A stretch of DNA of 23,380 nt. Source: Savagea sp. GTDB taxonomy: Bacteria > Bacillota > Bacilli > Bacillales_A > Planococcaceae. The DNA is taken from the NCBI GenBank assembly GCA_030146155.1, contig JASLCF010000188.1, positions 1-23,380 on the forward strand, written 5' to 3'. The notes beneath the pieces were generated by a model. That model had not been told where the DNA came from and did no database searches. It was given only the letters and a program-made list of their open reading frames with translations. This document shows positions 22,802 through 23,380 of the stretch, one piece after another (the first letter of the stretch is position 1; the number at the start of each line of letters is the position of its first letter). The translations under genes and the position numbers were made by a program.

Positions 22802-23380
22802 ATGATGGAAGTTTCAAAAGCAATTCAAGCACGACGTTCTGTACGTCGAGTGAAGAAAAGTAATCAAGTAGACGCAAAACAAATCGAGGCATTGATGCAG
22901 AAAGCACGTTTTGCACCCTCTGCATTTAATATGCAAAGTAGTCGAGCTCTTGTGGTTATGGATGAGCAAAACGATCGACTGTGGGAAATCGTTGAAGCGG
23001 AACTGCGTAAAAGAGTTGCAACAGAAGATTTCGAAGCGACAGCTAATCGTTTAGCAGGTTTTAGAAATGGCAATGGCACGATTTTATTTTTTGAAGATGA
23101 CGCCACACTTGATCAAATGAGAGAAAATGCACCAAGCTATGCGGATTCTTTTATCAACTGGTCTTATGAAGGAACAGCGCTTTTCCAATATGCTACATGG
23201 TTATTATTAGAGGAAGCGGGATTAGCCGCATCCATTCAACACTATAATCCTTTAATCGATGAGAACGTTGCAAAAGAGTGGGGTATTCCTACAACTTGGC
23301 GATTAATCGCTCAAATGCCATTTGGTGAAGCAGATGAAGAGCCAGGAGAGCGCTCATTCTTACCGTTTGAAGAGGTAGTT
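22802..23380 (+). CDS. Nitroreductase family protein (3' end outside window)
   Basis: FMN-dependent oxidoreductase of the nitroreductase fold, partial. The N-terminal FMN-phosphate site reads IQARRSVRRVK, followed by ARFAPSAFNMQSSRALVV. FFEDDATL and EGTALFQYATWLLLEEAGLAASIQHY fit the short Frm2/HBN1-like subgroup of about 200 residues. All 193 codons to the window edge are open, and the last residues (MPFGEADEEPGERSFLPFEE) are close to the usual C-terminus, so only a few codons are missing. CGGAGG at 22786-22791 precedes the ATG by 10 nt; a second ATG follows directly. It abuts the DoxX stop and belongs to the Rrf2-controlled operon. Likely reduces nitro compounds, quinones or lipid peroxidation products, inferred from family. 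Confidence 0.88.
   Translation, partial: MMEVSKAIQARRSVRRVKKSNQVDAKQIEALMQKARFAPSAFNMQSSRALVVMDEQNDRLWEIVEAELRKRVATEDFEATANRLAGFRNGNGTILFFEDDATLDQMRENAPSYADSFINWSYEGTALFQYATWLLLEEAGLAASIQHYNPLIDENVAKEWGIPTTWRLIAQMPFGEADEEPGERSFLPFEEVV

Noticed and set aside
1..23380. CRISPR arrays, insertion sequences, integrase genes, phage genes or direct att repeats.
   Set aside because: None were seen. Coding is continuous, with intact housekeeping and accessory genes and no transposase-like proteins or regularly spaced repeats.

Overview
The window is an A+T-rich stretch of a Bacillales-type Firmicute chromosome. The main evidence is the order tRNA-Ser / long SRP RNA with Alu domain / dnaX / ybaB / recR / yaaL, strong AGGAGG-type ribosome binding sites, a T-box in front of an aminoacyl-tRNA synthetase gene, a sortase, and hairpin-plus-T terminators after nearly every transcription unit. 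I cannot fix the genus. The gene bofA, which follows yaaL in Bacillus, is absent at this position, so the host may not form spores.

Layout. (1) 1-4999: aspartate-family amino acid genes. A monofunctional aspartokinase gene on the minus strand diverges from a tight hom-thrC-thrB operon, and the two promoters sit back to back. (2) 5047-8739: tRNA-Ser(UGA) on the minus strand, then the SRP RNA and dnaX-ybaB-recR-yaaL on the plus strand. (3) 8740-13555: a two-component system closely resembling the haem sensor HssRS. It is followed by a separate unit of a 4-TM protein with histidines like those of haem-copper oxidase subunit I and an MMPL/RND transporter. The promoter of that unit carries an HssR-like direct repeat (GTTCAT.. 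with 11-bp period). (4) 13618-17698: a UbiB/ABC1 kinase-like membrane protein and topoisomerase III, convergent on one shared bidirectional terminator that overlaps the topB stop codon and touches that of the kinase gene. (5) 17853-19432: a sortase and a 3-hydroxyacyl-CoA dehydrogenase family gene. (6) 19439-21215: T-box leader (proposed CCU specifier) and an archaeal/eukaryotic-type prolyl-tRNA synthetase. (7) 21234-23380: an Rrf2 regulator with operator TGTAAC-N7-GTTACA over its own promoter and again before the downstream operon of a NAD(P)-binding YwnB-like protein, a DoxX protein and a nitroreductase cut by the window end.

The most interesting feature is region 3. It looks like a haem-stress module in which the usual HrtAB ABC exporter is replaced by an MMPL transporter plus a small haem-copper-oxidase-like membrane protein, linked by a recognisable HssR-type box. 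The second is region 7, a compact redox or electrophile-stress regulon with an explicit, duplicated operator. Several CDS starts were moved downstream of the longest reading frame, because the ribosome binding site lies inside the longer frame or because the longer frame begins inside a terminator or leader.
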